Assembly (NCBI GenBank): GCA_016714165.1
Contig: JADJNU010000001.1
Location: 2,356,001-2,420,000 of the forward strand
Origin: Bdellovibrionales bacterium
GTDB lineage: Bacteria > Bdellovibrionota > Bdellovibrionia > Bdellovibrionales > UBA1609
DNA length: 64,000 nucleotides
Direction of reading: 5' to 3'
Made by a program: the position numbers and the translations under genes. Under the pieces are notes generated by a model that saw only the letters and a program-made list of their open reading frames with translations, had not been told where the DNA came from and searched no databases. Positions 16,649-24,733 of the stretch are shown in pieces. Every line of letters starts with the position of its first letter. Position 1 is the first letter of the stretch.

Positions 16649-17901
16649 AAAATGTTTTCCACCTGGCTTTTAAATCTCTTTTGAATCGAAGAGTCAGTAC
16701 GGGACTAACGGTTCTTTCCATCGCACTCAGCGTGATGCTCCTGCTCGGAGTCGAACGAGTGAGAAACGGCGCGAAGGAGAGTTTCTCTCAGACCATCAGT
16801 AAAACGGATTTGATCGTTGGCGCCAGGGGCGGCAACCTTTCGCTGCTTCTTTACTCAGTTTTCCACATGGGAAATGCGACCAATAATATTTCAATAGAGA
16901 CTTACAAGCACTTCGTCGAACATCCTGCGATCAAGTGGACAATCCCAATTTCCTTGGGCGATAGCCACCGAGGATTTCGAGTAGTCGCCACGAATAAGAA
17001 CTACTTCGATCATTATCAGTATGCCGGTGACAAATCCCTCACCATGTGGGAAGGCCGATGGAACGAAGGTCTTTTCGACGTAGTGATCGGATCGGATGTT
17101 GCCAACACACTTCACTACAAGGTCGGCGATCCTGTCGTGATCGCTCACGGAATCACTAGTGGGCCAGCTATTTTTGAACATACTGACAGCCCATTTAGGG
17201 TCGTCGGAATCTTGGAGCGGACAACAACGCCAGTTGACCGCGGACTTTACATCTCCCTGGAAGCAATGGAAGCAATTCACATTGGATGGGAAGGCGGGGC
17301 GCCAAAGAAAAACGGAACTCATGAATTCACAGATGAGCAGCTAAGGCCAAAGCAAATCACAGCGTTTTTTGCCGCTGCTCACGCACGAACAGACGCTTTG
17401 CGGCTCATGCGCGAAGTAAACGATTACGAGGACGAGCCACTCTTAGGCATTATTCCTGCGGTCACTTTGTCGGAGCTTTGGCAGAGTCTGTCTTACGCCG
17501 AGGTTTCTCTTCAGGTGATTGCGTTCTTCGTTGTGAGTGTCAGTTTATTGGGAATGTTGATTTCGATTTACACGACTCTTAATGAGCGCCGGCGGGAGAT
17601 CTCAATTTTGCGCGCCATCGGAGGTTCAAGATCACTGACGATTATTCTTTTTGTTTCCGAAACTGTCTTCTTAACCGTCGCAGGGTGCGGATTGGGAATA
17701 GTTCTTCTGTACTCTGGCCTTTTCACTACGCAGTCACTCATTCAAAAATATGCTGGCGTCTTCATTCCGATTCAGTGGCTCGAAAAAACCGACCTTATCT
17801 ATCTTGCAACGATTCTAGCCCTTGGATTTGTGTCTGGCCTTCTTATCGGCTACAAAGCTCACCGAAATAGCCTTGCCGACGGGCTCATGATCCGGGTCTA
17901 G
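16645..17901 (+). CDS. FtsX/MacB-like ABC transporter permease of the Zrg-like system
   Basis: A 418-residue permease with one N-terminal membrane segment (about 15-37), a long periplasmic domain (about 45-280) and three C-terminal segments, the FtsX arrangement. The cytoplasmic loop S-I-Y-T-T-L-N-E-R-R-R-E-I-S-I-L-R-A-I-G-G is the family's coupling region. It acts with the ATPase encoded just upstream. The unit ends here: the next gene is on the other strand and the gap holds a short palindrome (17917-17928) but no clear terminator. Confidence 0.87.
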   Translation: MKNVFHLAFKSLLNRRVSTGLTVLSIALSVMLLLGVERVRNGAKESFSQTISKTDLIVGARGGNLSLLLYSVFHMGNATNNISIETYKHFVEHPAIKWTIPISLGDSHRGFRVVATNKNYFDHYQYAGDKSLTMWEGRWNEGLFDVVIGSDVANTLHYKVGDPVVIAHGITSGPAIFEHTDSPFRVVGILERTTTPVDRGLYISLEAMEAIHIGWEGGAPKKNGTHEFTDEQLRPKQITAFFAAAHARTDALRLMREVNDYEDEPLLGIIPAVTLSELWQSLSYAEVSLQVIAFFVVSVSLLGMLISIYTTLNERRREISILRAIGGSRSLTIILFVSETVFLTVAGCGLGIVLLYSGLFTTQSLIQKYAGVFIPIQWLEKTDLIYLATILALGFVSGLLIGYKAHRNSLADGLMIRV

Positions 17902-18009
17902 ATTCAGAGGGAGCTTACAGGCGCCTGTGTTCTTTAGAAAATCTTATGATGAGCCATTGCCCTTAAACCGCTCGAAGAAAACTGTCCACTATCATTGGGG
18001 AACTCTAAC

Positions 18010-18855
18010 CTAAAACTTAAATCCGATATTTGCGGTATAAATCTTCGTTGAACGCGCATCATATCCACCCAGTTTTTGCAGATAATTTACGCTCAAATTG
18101 ATTCGATTTGTAATCCCCATATCTGCACCCAGCAGCGTTCCATACTTAAAAGCTCTGACTCTATCTCGAGTCCCCGATGGTGAAAACGCGGCGTCGTAGG
18201 CGGGATCGTTACGTTCAGACATGTCTGCCTCTAAAAACAAACTGCCCGAAACTGTGAGTGGTCTACCACCTAAACGATTGAGTCTATAGCCGAAGCCAGT
18301 ATCAATCGCCAAGTATGAATTTTGATGAGAGCCTTCGCCAGAGCCATAATGGATTAAGTTTCTCTGAAAAAAATCGTCGGTGATATTGAAGGCAGAGGTT
18401 AGACCTACGGCAAACATATCCAGCCTGGGATTTGAAAACTTATCCTTGTTGTATGATCGAAGCGGCGATGCTTGAACATAAAAACCAAATTGCTTCTCCA
18501 GCTCATGGACGAAGTCGCCTGATAAGCCTAGTGTTAAATAAGAACCTTGATCTCTTTCGTAGAAAAGAGTTGAACCCACCTGCTCTTTTGAACTGCTGAA
18601 ACTGCCAGACTCAAAATAGACGTTTGAACTACCTAAACCCAGCAGGCCTTCAAAGCCACGAACATACTTCAGCTTATAGATGTCTATCTGAGCACCCTGA
18701 AACGACGACCTATTTTCATTTGGTTCTACTTTTCCACGTTCCGACTGTGTGCCGATACCAATATAGTTTTCCCCTGCACCAACTGAGCTTGGCCCACTGA
18801 CAAAGGCCATTGCAGCAGTTGGTAAGAAAAGAAGAATAGTTAAAAGTTTTTTCAT
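18010..18855 (-). CDS. Exported beta-barrel outer-membrane protein, unknown function
   Basis: A 281-residue protein from the ATG at 18855, preceded by GGAGGG 8 bases upstream. A signal peptide (KKLLTILLFLPTAAMA) is followed by alternating polar and hydrophobic strands, many Gly and aromatic residues, and a final I-G-F-K-F, all typical of an outer-membrane barrel with a C-terminal Phe. An earlier in-frame ATG at 18882 lies within the end of the DoxX remnant. The gene directly follows the bufferin genes on the same strand and may belong to that operon, perhaps as a pore for the metallophore. That link is inference from position. Confidence 0.68.
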   Translation of the reverse strand: MKKLLTILLFLPTAAMAFVSGPSSVGAGENYIGIGTQSERGKVEPNENRSSFQGAQIDIYKLKYVRGFEGLLGLGSSNVYFESGSFSSSKEQVGSTLFYERDQGSYLTLGLSGDFVHELEKQFGFYVQASPLRSYNKDKFSNPRLDMFAVGLTSAFNITDDFFQRNLIHYGSGEGSHQNSYLAIDTGFGYRLNRLGGRPLTVSGSLFLEADMSERNDPAYDAAFSPSGTRDRVRAFKYGTLLGADMGITNRINLSVNYLQKLGGYDARSTKIYTANIGFKF

Positions 18856-18857
18856 TT

Positions 18858-19046
18858 TTAGACCCTCCTGCATTTGCGGCACGACAGGCGATCGAGCGAA
18901 ATTTTACCCGCCCCATCGACAACAAGCCAAATGAAAATTGAGATGTAAACGAACTCTGCCAATCCCAACAAATCCGTAAAATTCGCGATGTCAGACCTCT
19001 TTGCCGTGACGATTGCCACGATCATGGTCGCTATCAGAAATTTGTT
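18858..19046 (-). pseudogene. DoxX-family fragment (C-terminal end only)
   Basis: A 62-codon open stretch without a plausible start, just behind the DUF2063 gene. Its translation (K-F-L-I-A-T-M-I-V-A-I-V, then two more hydrophobic runs and G-A-G-K-I-S-L-D-R-L) matches the last membrane helices and the C-terminal G-x-x-S-L-D motif of DoxX proteins. Complete DoxX genes commonly close MNIO/DUF2063 operons. About the first half to two thirds of the gene is missing, apparently by a deletion joining it to the end of the DUF2063 gene. Confidence 0.65.
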
Positions 19047-19053
19047 TCATATC

Positions 19054-19908
19054 TTACCTCTTTTCTTTCAAATCCAAAATGCCACACAAAATTCCACGCT
19101 CAACCCAGTGGCTAAAGTTTTGGGAGATCGCTTGCGGATCCACACATTCAGATTGTGCCAAGACATCGCTCAGTGGAGTTCCATTTTTTAAATCTTGAAC
19201 CAACCTGAAAATTGACATCTCCAATGCCTCCCAATGGACTTCATTTTGAAAGCGATAAATGATAATGCCGGTTTCCGCTCGCTTACTAACCTCGACCGAA
19301 TCAATCCCAACATCGGAATCAAGAGCCTCGATCAGGTTACCAATCGACCACTGCGAATGAATGAGTCGCGCCGACGGATGAACCTGAAGGCGAACCTTCG
19401 GATTCGTAGATAAATCTTCTCGCCAGTCGTCCGTCACTGTGATTTCGCCCGCGTAAAATGATTCAATCCAGCTCCACTCAAAGTGAGCCAAATCTGAAAC
19501 CCACTCGGCTAAATCGGCATCATCGACTTCTGCAATAAAACTGGCAAACCGGTAACCAACCTCATCAATCGAAGTGAATTTTGATGGATAAACTTTCAGA
19601 TACTCAGCAACTAGTTTAGTAAATGCGTCGTCGCCAACTACTTTCTTGGTTCTGTGAAATGACTCACTCATGCCTTCGAGGATTCGAGAAAAATAGCCTT
19701 CGGCATAAACATCAAGGCGTTCAATAGAGGTGGCGGCTGAATCGCCGACGATGTATCTCATGTAAGATGGCGTGGGTCTTGTGTAGCGATCCTTACATTT
19801 CGTGATGTTTGGCGCAGGATTGTTTAAGGCTTCAGTGAGACCACGAGGATCGGTGATGATCCACTTGAGCCAAAGCTGGAGATCACGCAAAGAGGGAGCG
19901 TTGTTCAT
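19054..19908 (-). CDS. bufC: DUF2063 (HvfC/BufC-like) partner of the MNIO enzyme
   Basis: A 284-residue protein with the DUF2063 N-terminal DNA-binding-like domain (L-R-D-L-Q-L-W-L-K-W, then Y-A-E-G-Y-F-S-R-I-L-E-G-M near residue 75) and a C-terminal half that may recognise the precursor. Partner proteins of this type are needed for MNIO enzymes to modify their substrate peptides. GGAGG precedes the ATG at 19908, which lies 26 bases inside the end of the DUF692 gene, so the two are coupled; the longer frame from 19959 has no support. The name follows the bufferin operon of Caulobacter. Confidence 0.83.
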   Translation of the reverse strand: MNNAPSLRDLQLWLKWIITDPRGLTEALNNPAPNITKCKDRYTRPTPSYMRYIVGDSAATSIERLDVYAEGYFSRILEGMSESFHRTKKVVGDDAFTKLVAEYLKVYPSKFTSIDEVGYRFASFIAEVDDADLAEWVSDLAHFEWSWIESFYAGEITVTDDWREDLSTNPKVRLQVHPSARLIHSQWSIGNLIEALDSDVGIDSVEVSKRAETGIIIYRFQNEVHWEALEMSIFRLVQDLKNGTPLSDVLAQSECVDPQAISQNFSHWVERGILCGILDLKEKR

Positions 19909-20758
19909 GTGCGTCCTCCATTTCCTGGATGATGATTTGTTGCGCTTTATCACTTTCACTTTTGAGTTGCGGGAAGTCCGGAATCTTGGCGTCCCATTCC
20001 ACCATCGTTGAGACGGGGCCGAACAGTTTCGTCGCAGTCCGAAAGAGGTCCCAAACTTCGTTACATACAGGGGCGTCGTGAGTGTCCACTAAGATTTGAC
20101 CTTGCCGAGAGTGACCAGCCAAGTGGATTTGTCCGATCCGCTCACGGGGCAATGCTTTCAAATAAGCCACGGGATCAAACTTGTGATTGAATGAATTCAC
20201 ATAGACATTGTTGACGTCAAGCAGGATTCCGCAGTCGGCCCGATTTGAGATTTCTTTCATAAAATCCCACTCGCTCATTTCGGAGTGTTTGAACGAAATA
20301 TAACTTGAAACATTTTCGAGCAAGATTCGATGGCCCAAAAAATCTTGGACTCTGCGTACTCGCTCAACCAAATGGTCCATCGCCTCCACTGTAAACGGCA
20401 GGGGCAGCAGGTCATGGACGTTTTCTCCCGTGACGCTTGTCCAACAGAGATGATCTGAAATCCACTGAGGTTGAATTTTCTCGGCTAATTCTTTTAGTCT
20501 TTTTAGGTAAACGAAATTCAATTCATCGGTTGAGCCAATCGACAGCGAAACTCCGTGAAGAACGACGTTGTAGTCCTGTCTGATTGACTCAAGCACCTTT
20601 AAAGGTCGACCGCTACCCGATTGACTTAAGCCCATGTAGTTCTCTGATATAGCTTCAAACCAGCCGAGTTTCGGTTTGGATTGGGCGATATGAGAGTAAT
20701 GTGGTGCTCTTAAACCAAGTCCGACTCCCAGATTCGGGAATAATTTTTCTCGTGTCAT
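19883..20758 (-). CDS. bufB: DUF692 multinuclear non-heme iron oxidase (MNIO, BufB/HvfB-like)
   Basis: A 291-residue TIM-barrel enzyme. Family motifs include G-V-G-L-G-L-R at the start, S-E-N-Y-M near residue 40, L-H-G-V-S-L-S-I-G-S near 70, S-D-H-L-C-W, L-L-E-N-V-S-S-Y near 150, L-L-D-V-N-N-V-Y-V-N near 190, H-L-A-G-H-S and D-T-H-D-A-P. The His, Asp, Glu and Asn residues bind two or three irons. MNIO enzymes oxidise Cys residues of peptides into oxazolone/thioamide, thiooxazole or related groups. The Cys-rich protein encoded just upstream is the expected substrate. I chose the ATG at 20758 because the protein then begins like other family members; an in-frame ATG at 20779 is possible. Confidence 0.88.
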   Translation of the reverse strand: MTREKLFPNLGVGLGLRAPHYSHIAQSKPKLGWFEAISENYMGLSQSGSGRPLKVLESIRQDYNVVLHGVSLSIGSTDELNFVYLKRLKELAEKIQPQWISDHLCWTSVTGENVHDLLPLPFTVEAMDHLVERVRRVQDFLGHRILLENVSSYISFKHSEMSEWDFMKEISNRADCGILLDVNNVYVNSFNHKFDPVAYLKALPRERIGQIHLAGHSRQGQILVDTHDAPVCNEVWDLFRTATKLFGPVSTMVEWDAKIPDFPQLKSESDKAQQIIIQEMEDAHEQRSLFA

Positions 20759-20796
20759 ATTCTCACACCGCCCCTTCATAAAATCTAACCGACCAA

Positions 20797-21084
20797 TTAC
20801 ATTGGCTTTGCTTCTTCAAACTTGACGTTCTTGTCCTTTTTGGCGAGCTTCTCGCACTCGGCGCGAGTTTTTTCGACAAAGCCCTTACCTTTGCAGCCAT
20901 TATGACCTTTACAAGAATTTTGACCTTCCTGCGCGCATCCACTTTTGCCCTTACAAGCATTCGCTCCTACACAATGGCCCTTATCAGTGGACACACCTTC
21001 GGCAAGTGCAAGAGATGATAGACCAAGCGATCCCGCCGCGATGATTCCGGACAGAGCGGCATTGAGCAGATGATTATTCTTCAT
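20797..21084 (-). CDS. bufA: Bufferin-like Cys-rich RiPP metallophore precursor
   Basis: A 95-residue exported protein with a signal peptide ending at about residue 29 (S-S-L-A-L-A). The mature part has six Cys: five in short repeats of the type N-A-C-K-G-K-S-G-C, N-S-C-K-G-H-N-G-C-K-G-K-G, and one later (A-E-C). Precursors of this type are modified by DUF692 enzymes and sequester copper or other metals in the periplasm. AAAGGAG lies 8 bases before the ATG at 21084; the longer frame has no support. It is first in the operon and follows a perfect sigma-F-type promoter. The Cys arrangement resembles the second bufferin class more than classical DUF2282, which I judge from memory only. Confidence 0.8.
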   Translation of the reverse strand: MKNNHLLNAALSGIIAAGSLGLSSLALAEGVSTDKGHCVGANACKGKSGCAQEGQNSCKGHNGCKGKGFVEKTRAECEKLAKKDKNVKFEEAKPM

Positions 21085-21164
21085 ACGAGATTCTCCTTTA
21101 ATTTGTGTAGGTGGCTTGGATTTGCCCAAACGCACCATGTTTAAGTTAACGATCCACAGGCTCA

Positions 21165-21190
21165 TTCGATTGAGGTGGCAGAATGGTTAC
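21165..21190 (-). promoter_or_regulatory. SigF-type ECF promoter of the bufferin operon
   Basis: On the minus strand the sequence reads GTAACC, 16 bases, CGAA. This equals the promoter motif described for Caulobacter SigF-dependent genes. It lies about 80 bases upstream of the precursor gene start. Confidence 0.82.
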
Positions 21191-21245
21191 AACGATTTAT
21201 AAGTGTATGTTTCGATTGATGTTTTTTCTCATATCGGTATAGGCT

Positions 21246-21271
21246 GTAACCTTCTTGGGGAGTAAAACGAA
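21246..21271 (+). promoter_or_regulatory. SigF-type ECF promoter of the sigma factor gene
   Basis: The plus strand reads GTAACC, 16 bases, CGAA, the same motif as on the other strand 55 bases away. The CGAA element ends 3 bases before the sigma ATG at 21275, so a transcript from here would start at or just after that codon. Either the mRNA is leaderless, or translation uses a later start, or a second promoter exists. Confidence 0.75.
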
Positions 21272-21274
21272 AGT

Positions 21275-21868
21275 ATGAGTAAGGGCGCACGCCACCTAGA
21301 CGATTCATCGGACGAAAAGCGCTTACAAGAGCTAATGAGGAATGCTCAAGGCGGAGATGCGATTTCATACCGCTCACTTCTCCTTGAGATTGAGAAAATG
21401 ATTTCAAGTTTTGTGAAGAACAGCTTTTTCAGATTGGGATTAGTCGGTTCCAGTGCTTGGGAGGACGTCACCCAAGAGATTTTGCTGAGTATCCACGCGA
21501 AACGGGCGACCTACAATCCGAACCAGTACTTTTTGCCCTGGTTGTACAGCATCGCAAGATACAAGGTGATTGACTTTGCTCGTGCAGCAAGAACTGTTTC
21601 TAAATTTATTGATCTTGAATTGGACCTTTTGGAGCTTGATGTCGCTCATCCTCAAGTAGAGGAATCAAACACCAGTCGCGACCTGTTGGCCCTATTCGAT
21701 GATCTACCCCAAAAACAGAGGCAGGTGTTGGAGCTCGTTAAGATTCAAGGTCTGACCATTGCCGAAGCGGCAACCGAAACCAGCTTTAGCCATTCCGACA
21801 TCAAAGTGACCATCCATAGGGCGATCAAGACCCTGCAAAAAAGATTACGAGGAGAGATGTCACAATGA
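21275..21868 (+). CDS. sigF: ECF RNA polymerase sigma factor, SigF-like
   Basis: A 197-residue sigma factor with region 2 (about 30-100; W-E-D-V-T-Q-E-I-L-L-S-I-H, then P-W-L-Y-S-I-A-R-Y-K-V-I-D) and region 4 (about 135-190; L-P-Q-K-Q-R-Q-V-L-E-L, then S-H-S-D-I-K-V-T-I-H-R-A-I-K-T-L). The stop overlaps the start of an NrsF-type anti-sigma gene by 4 bases, and a matching promoter stands before both this gene and the divergent bufferin operon. It should therefore direct its own expression and that of the metallophore genes under metal stress. Confidence 0.87.
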   Translation: MSKGARHLDDSSDEKRLQELMRNAQGGDAISYRSLLLEIEKMISSFVKNSFFRLGLVGSSAWEDVTQEILLSIHAKRATYNPNQYFLPWLYSIARYKVIDFARAARTVSKFIDLELDLLELDVAHPQVEESNTSRDLLALFDDLPQKQRQVLELVKIQGLTIAEAATETSFSHSDIKVTIHRAIKTLQKRLRGEMSQ

Positions 21869-22488
21869 GGAATCCAAAACTCATTGACCAGCTCACCACG
21901 AATCTTGAAGCGGTAACACCTATTTCACCGCTTCGGAATACAGTCATTTGGTCGGCGGTCTCGCTCGCCTTTGTTGCAGTGGGCTTGACGATGATGCAGT
22001 TAAGACAGATCTCTGATGTGATCTCTCAACCGATGTCTGTGATTTCTGGTTTGTGGTTCTTGGTAAACTCCTTCTTCCTCGCGTTTGCCGCCAGTGTGGT
22101 AGGTCAACCGGGAAGAAAGAATCAAGGTCTCATTCTCTCAATCGGGTTTGCCACTTACTTGCTTTTGATCGGCGTTCTGCTTGGTTCTGCTATCACATTG
22201 AAAAATCCAATGGCTCTGTCAGGAATGGATTGCATCATTGGTGTAGGGGCTTTAAGCGTCATGCCGCTCATTTTCTTTTTGAGATTAGTAAGAAAATTGG
22301 CCCCGACGTCACCTTGGCTTATGGGCTTACTTCTCGGGATTTCAACTAGTGCATTAGGAGCTTTCGGCATCGGATTTTCATGCGCGATGGACGATCCGCT
22401 TCACTTATTGGTTTTTCATTTCGTTGCTCCGGCCATGGTGCTTGGTGGGATTGGAGCCTTTGCTGGTAAAAAGTGGCTGAGGTGGTAA
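21865..22488 (+). CDS. nrsF: NrsF-type anti-sigma factor (DUF1109)
   Basis: A 207-residue inner-membrane protein with six hydrophobic segments and a short cytoplasmic N-terminus, the DUF1109 architecture. Two Cys residues (Cys123 in S-G-M-D-C and Cys173 in F-S-C-A-M-D-D-P-L-H) sit where Caulobacter NrsF has the pair that senses metal. It would hold the sigma factor inactive until metal reacts with those Cys. It overlaps the sigma gene by 4 bases. Confidence 0.85.
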   Translation: MRNPKLIDQLTTNLEAVTPISPLRNTVIWSAVSLAFVAVGLTMMQLRQISDVISQPMSVISGLWFLVNSFFLAFAASVVGQPGRKNQGLILSIGFATYLLLIGVLLGSAITLKNPMALSGMDCIIGVGALSVMPLIFFLRLVRKLAPTSPWLMGLLLGISTSALGAFGIGFSCAMDDPLHLLVFHFVAPAMVLGGIGAFAGKKWLRW

Positions 22489-22504
22489 TTTCTCGTCCGT
22501 GCAA

Positions 22505-22744
22505 CTACTGATCGGGGGATCGCCGCAACAAAAAGGAAGTCCTCAAATCTTCTGATTCTATCGCCACGGTTACCAATGTCGAAACGCCGATTTCAATGCT
22601 CTCATCTTTTCGCACAGCGGATTTGATTGGTAATAGGTAGCTCTTGAATTTTGAGTCATGCCAAATCGCTGTTTGCCAATGGGTTTTACCGATACTTTCC
22701 GTCGCTTTCAATCGACCCCAACCCTCTTCCAGACTAATATTCAT
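22505..22744 (-). CDS. DUF1905-like small protein
   Basis: A 79-residue soluble protein. The second half of the DUF1905 pattern is visible (G-W-G-R-L-K-A, then S-Y-L-L-P-I-K-S-A-V-R-K and a strand T-L-V-T-V-A-I-E). The ATG overlaps the end of the NADH dehydrogenase gene; a TTG at 22756 is an alternative start. No catalytic role is known. The N-terminal strands of the family seem short here, so it may be a trimmed member. Confidence 0.6.
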   Translation of the reverse strand: MNISLEEGWGRLKATESIGKTHWQTAIWHDSKFKSYLLPIKSAVRKDESIEIGVSTLVTVAIESEDLRTSFLLRRSPDQ

Positions 22745-24053
22745 CGTTTTTTTCAATTTCTGTGCCGTAATTCAATTTCTTCCCACTGTAGAATCGCCAT
22801 GTTTTATGAACAATAAGCCGTGCTCCAAGCCCAAATCTAAAATAGCTCCAGACCCACTGGAAAAACACAAAGACCCTATTCTTGAATCTCATGAGGTAAA
22901 TAATGTGAATAAAAACCCAGGCCATCCACGCAGTAAACCCCGTGATCTGAAGTCTTCCCGAGCTGACAACAGCCTTAGATCTTCCAATCGTCGCCATAAT
23001 TCCTTTATCCCAGTATTGGAATCTGTTTCTGGGGCGACCATTTATTTCATCTAGTATTTGCTTGCCGACAAAATGCCCCTGTTGGATTGCCACGGGAGCA
23101 ATTCCAGGAAGAGGGGCTCCCTCGTCATTTAGAGCTGCAGCTACATCACCAACTGCAAAGACTCGGTTATTAGCGGGGAGGCTCAGGTCTTTATTAACAA
23201 CAAAGCGCCCTTGCTTGTCTTTTTCGACATTGGTATTTTCTGCAACACTTACAGGCTTTACGCCTGCGGCCCAAATAATTGTTTTGCTATTTATCCATTT
23301 TTCTCCTGCTCGAAGCCCTTCAAGGCTCAAATCACTAGCTCTTGTATTTTTAAGCACGTCTACGCCTAATTCTTTTAAGTCGTGTTCGGCCCTCGCAGAC
23401 AATTTTTCGGGAAATGCCGGAAGAATTCTTGGATCAGCTTCAATGAGGTAAACCTTCGTTTGATTTAAGTCGGCAAGCCTATAGTCACCAACGAGGGTAT
23501 TTTTTGCCATCTCAGCTATTGCTCCAGCCAGTTCGACTCCTGTTGGTCCTCCACCAATAACAGAAAAAGTTAAGTAGGCTTGCTGCAACTCCTTGTCTTT
23601 TTCTTTCTCAGCTAATTCAAAGGAAGTTAGAATCCGTCTTCTAATTTCTGTAGCTTGTTCGACATTTTTCAATCCAGGAGCAATGTTTTCCCAATCGTTT
23701 CGGCCAAAATAAAAGTGCTTCGCTCCACAGGCTATAACAATAAAATCAAACTCAAACCACTCATCATCATAAGAGATTCTGCAGTTTTCAACATCTATGC
23801 TTTGGACCTCGGCCAAAACAACATGGACATTTAAGTTTCGGCGAAAAAGACGCCGAATAGGAATAGCGATATCTGACGGGTTTAGACCTGCCATCGCCAC
23901 CTGGTAGAGAAGCGGTTGAAACAAATGGTGATTCCTTCTGTCAATGATATGAACCTCGAGGTCTTTGGAGCCTGTTAACTTTCTGGCAACAGAAATGCCG
24001 CCAAATCCGGCTCCTATTATTGCCACAGACTTTTTATTCCCCTTTGATTTCAT
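22734..24053 (-). CDS. ndh: Type II NADH:quinone dehydrogenase
   Basis: A 439-residue flavoprotein with two Rossmann folds: G-A-G-F-G-G-I near residues 15-21 for FAD, and G-G-G-P-T-G-V-E-L-A-G-A-I-A-E near 172-186 for NADH. R-N-H-H-L-F-Q-P-L-L-Y-Q-V-A is the conserved early block; F-A-V-G-D-V-A near 300 and A-I-Q-Q-G close the FAD domain. A C-terminal amphipathic region (F-T-A-W-M-A-W-V-F-I-H-I-I-Y-L) docks it to the inner membrane. It passes electrons from NADH to quinone without pumping protons. A GGGGG element precedes the ATG. Confidence 0.9.
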   Translation of the reverse strand: MKSKGNKKSVAIIGAGFGGISVARKLTGSKDLEVHIIDRRNHHLFQPLLYQVAMAGLNPSDIAIPIRRLFRRNLNVHVVLAEVQSIDVENCRISYDDEWFEFDFIVIACGAKHFYFGRNDWENIAPGLKNVEQATEIRRRILTSFELAEKEKDKELQQAYLTFSVIGGGPTGVELAGAIAEMAKNTLVGDYRLADLNQTKVYLIEADPRILPAFPEKLSARAEHDLKELGVDVLKNTRASDLSLEGLRAGEKWINSKTIIWAAGVKPVSVAENTNVEKDKQGRFVVNKDLSLPANNRVFAVGDVAAALNDEGAPLPGIAPVAIQQGHFVGKQILDEINGRPRNRFQYWDKGIMATIGRSKAVVSSGRLQITGFTAWMAWVFIHIIYLMRFKNRVFVFFQWVWSYFRFGLGARLIVHKTWRFYSGKKLNYGTEIEKNDEY

Positions 24054-24083
24054 GAGCCCCCTAATTTAGTGGTGGGCCTTTGG

Positions 24084-24105
24084 ACTATCAAATCGTTTTG
24101 ATAGT
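24084..24105. repeat. Inverted repeat between ndh and a GNAT gene
   Basis: ACTATCAAA and TTTGATAGT form a 9-bp stem with a 4-base loop. The flanks also carry a direct repeat AGTGGTGGGCC (24069-24079 and 24104-24114). No T-run follows on either strand, so it looks more like an operator or a mobile remnant than a terminator. Confidence 0.5.
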
Positions 24106-24150
24106 GGTGGGCCCCTAAATCCTTCTGTATAGCCAATGTTTCTGCCAGCA

Positions 24151-24585
24151 CTAACCGAGCTCCCAATCCCAAACCTCACCATCTTCAGGATGTATAATTG
24201 AATCATTTTTTTTGAAACCTAATTTCCTAAGAATATTAGTTGATGCGTTTTCCTCAGGTAAAGTTTGCGCTTTAATTAGAACTGATGCTCCAGAACTTTT
24301 GGCGATTTCTATCAATGTTCGTGCCATTTGAGTCGCATAGCCTTTTCCTTCAAAGTCTGGAAAGGTAAAGTAGGCTATCTCAACAGCCCCATCATGAATT
24401 GGCGTCTTAAAAGCACAACTTCCAATAATGGTATCGTCAATCAAAGCAAAATAAGCGCACCATGGCTTTTGGAATCCATTTTTCTTGTAGTTTTCGCAAT
24501 TTGCCTGTGCAACCTGTTGCCCAAGCTCGGAAAGCAATGGATCAACCTCGGAAGTACCATCCTGCCTAATCGGTATTAACTTCAA
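24151..24585 (-). CDS. GNAT-family N-acetyltransferase
   Basis: A 144-residue acetyltransferase. The acetyl-CoA binding motif A is present as D-F-E-G-K-G-Y-A-T-Q-M-A (about 78-89), preceded by the strand V-E-I-A-Y-F-T-F and followed by the helix and the T-N-I-L-R-K-L-G-F-K block. The substrate is not predictable. The gene stands alone between ndh and a lipoprotein gene. Confidence 0.8.
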   Translation of the reverse strand: MKLIPIRQDGTSEVDPLLSELGQQVAQANCENYKKNGFQKPWCAYFALIDDTIIGSCAFKTPIHDGAVEIAYFTFPDFEGKGYATQMARTLIEIAKSSGASVLIKAQTLPEENASTNILRKLGFKKNDSIIHPEDGEVWDWELG

Positions 24586-24637
24586 TTTTCCTTCCCGTAG
24601 CGGAAATATGCACTATAAAGTCGGGCGTTCGATCTGT

Positions 24638-24650
24638 ATGGCGGAGGCGG
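24638..24650. repeat. tmRNA 3'-end-like 12-mer, copy 1
   Basis: ATGGCGGAGGCGG differs by one base from copy 3 (ATGGTGGAGGCGG, 30528-30540). Reversed, it reads like the CCGCCTCCACCA end of many tmRNA genes, a common integration site. It lies about 53 bases upstream of the GNAT gene start. Confidence 0.35.
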
Positions 24651-24733
24651 AATTTTGAACCCAACTCCTCAATTTGCCTCACGTAAAAAAGTGTAGCATA
24701 CCGAGGGCACACCCGTGGTTGTCGATATCTCTT

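Noticed and set aside
17917..17928. Palindrome ACAGGCGCCTGT as terminator after the Zrg-like unit
   Set aside because: The stem would be only 4 bp with a 4-base loop and no T-run follows; it could be an operator but nothing supports that.
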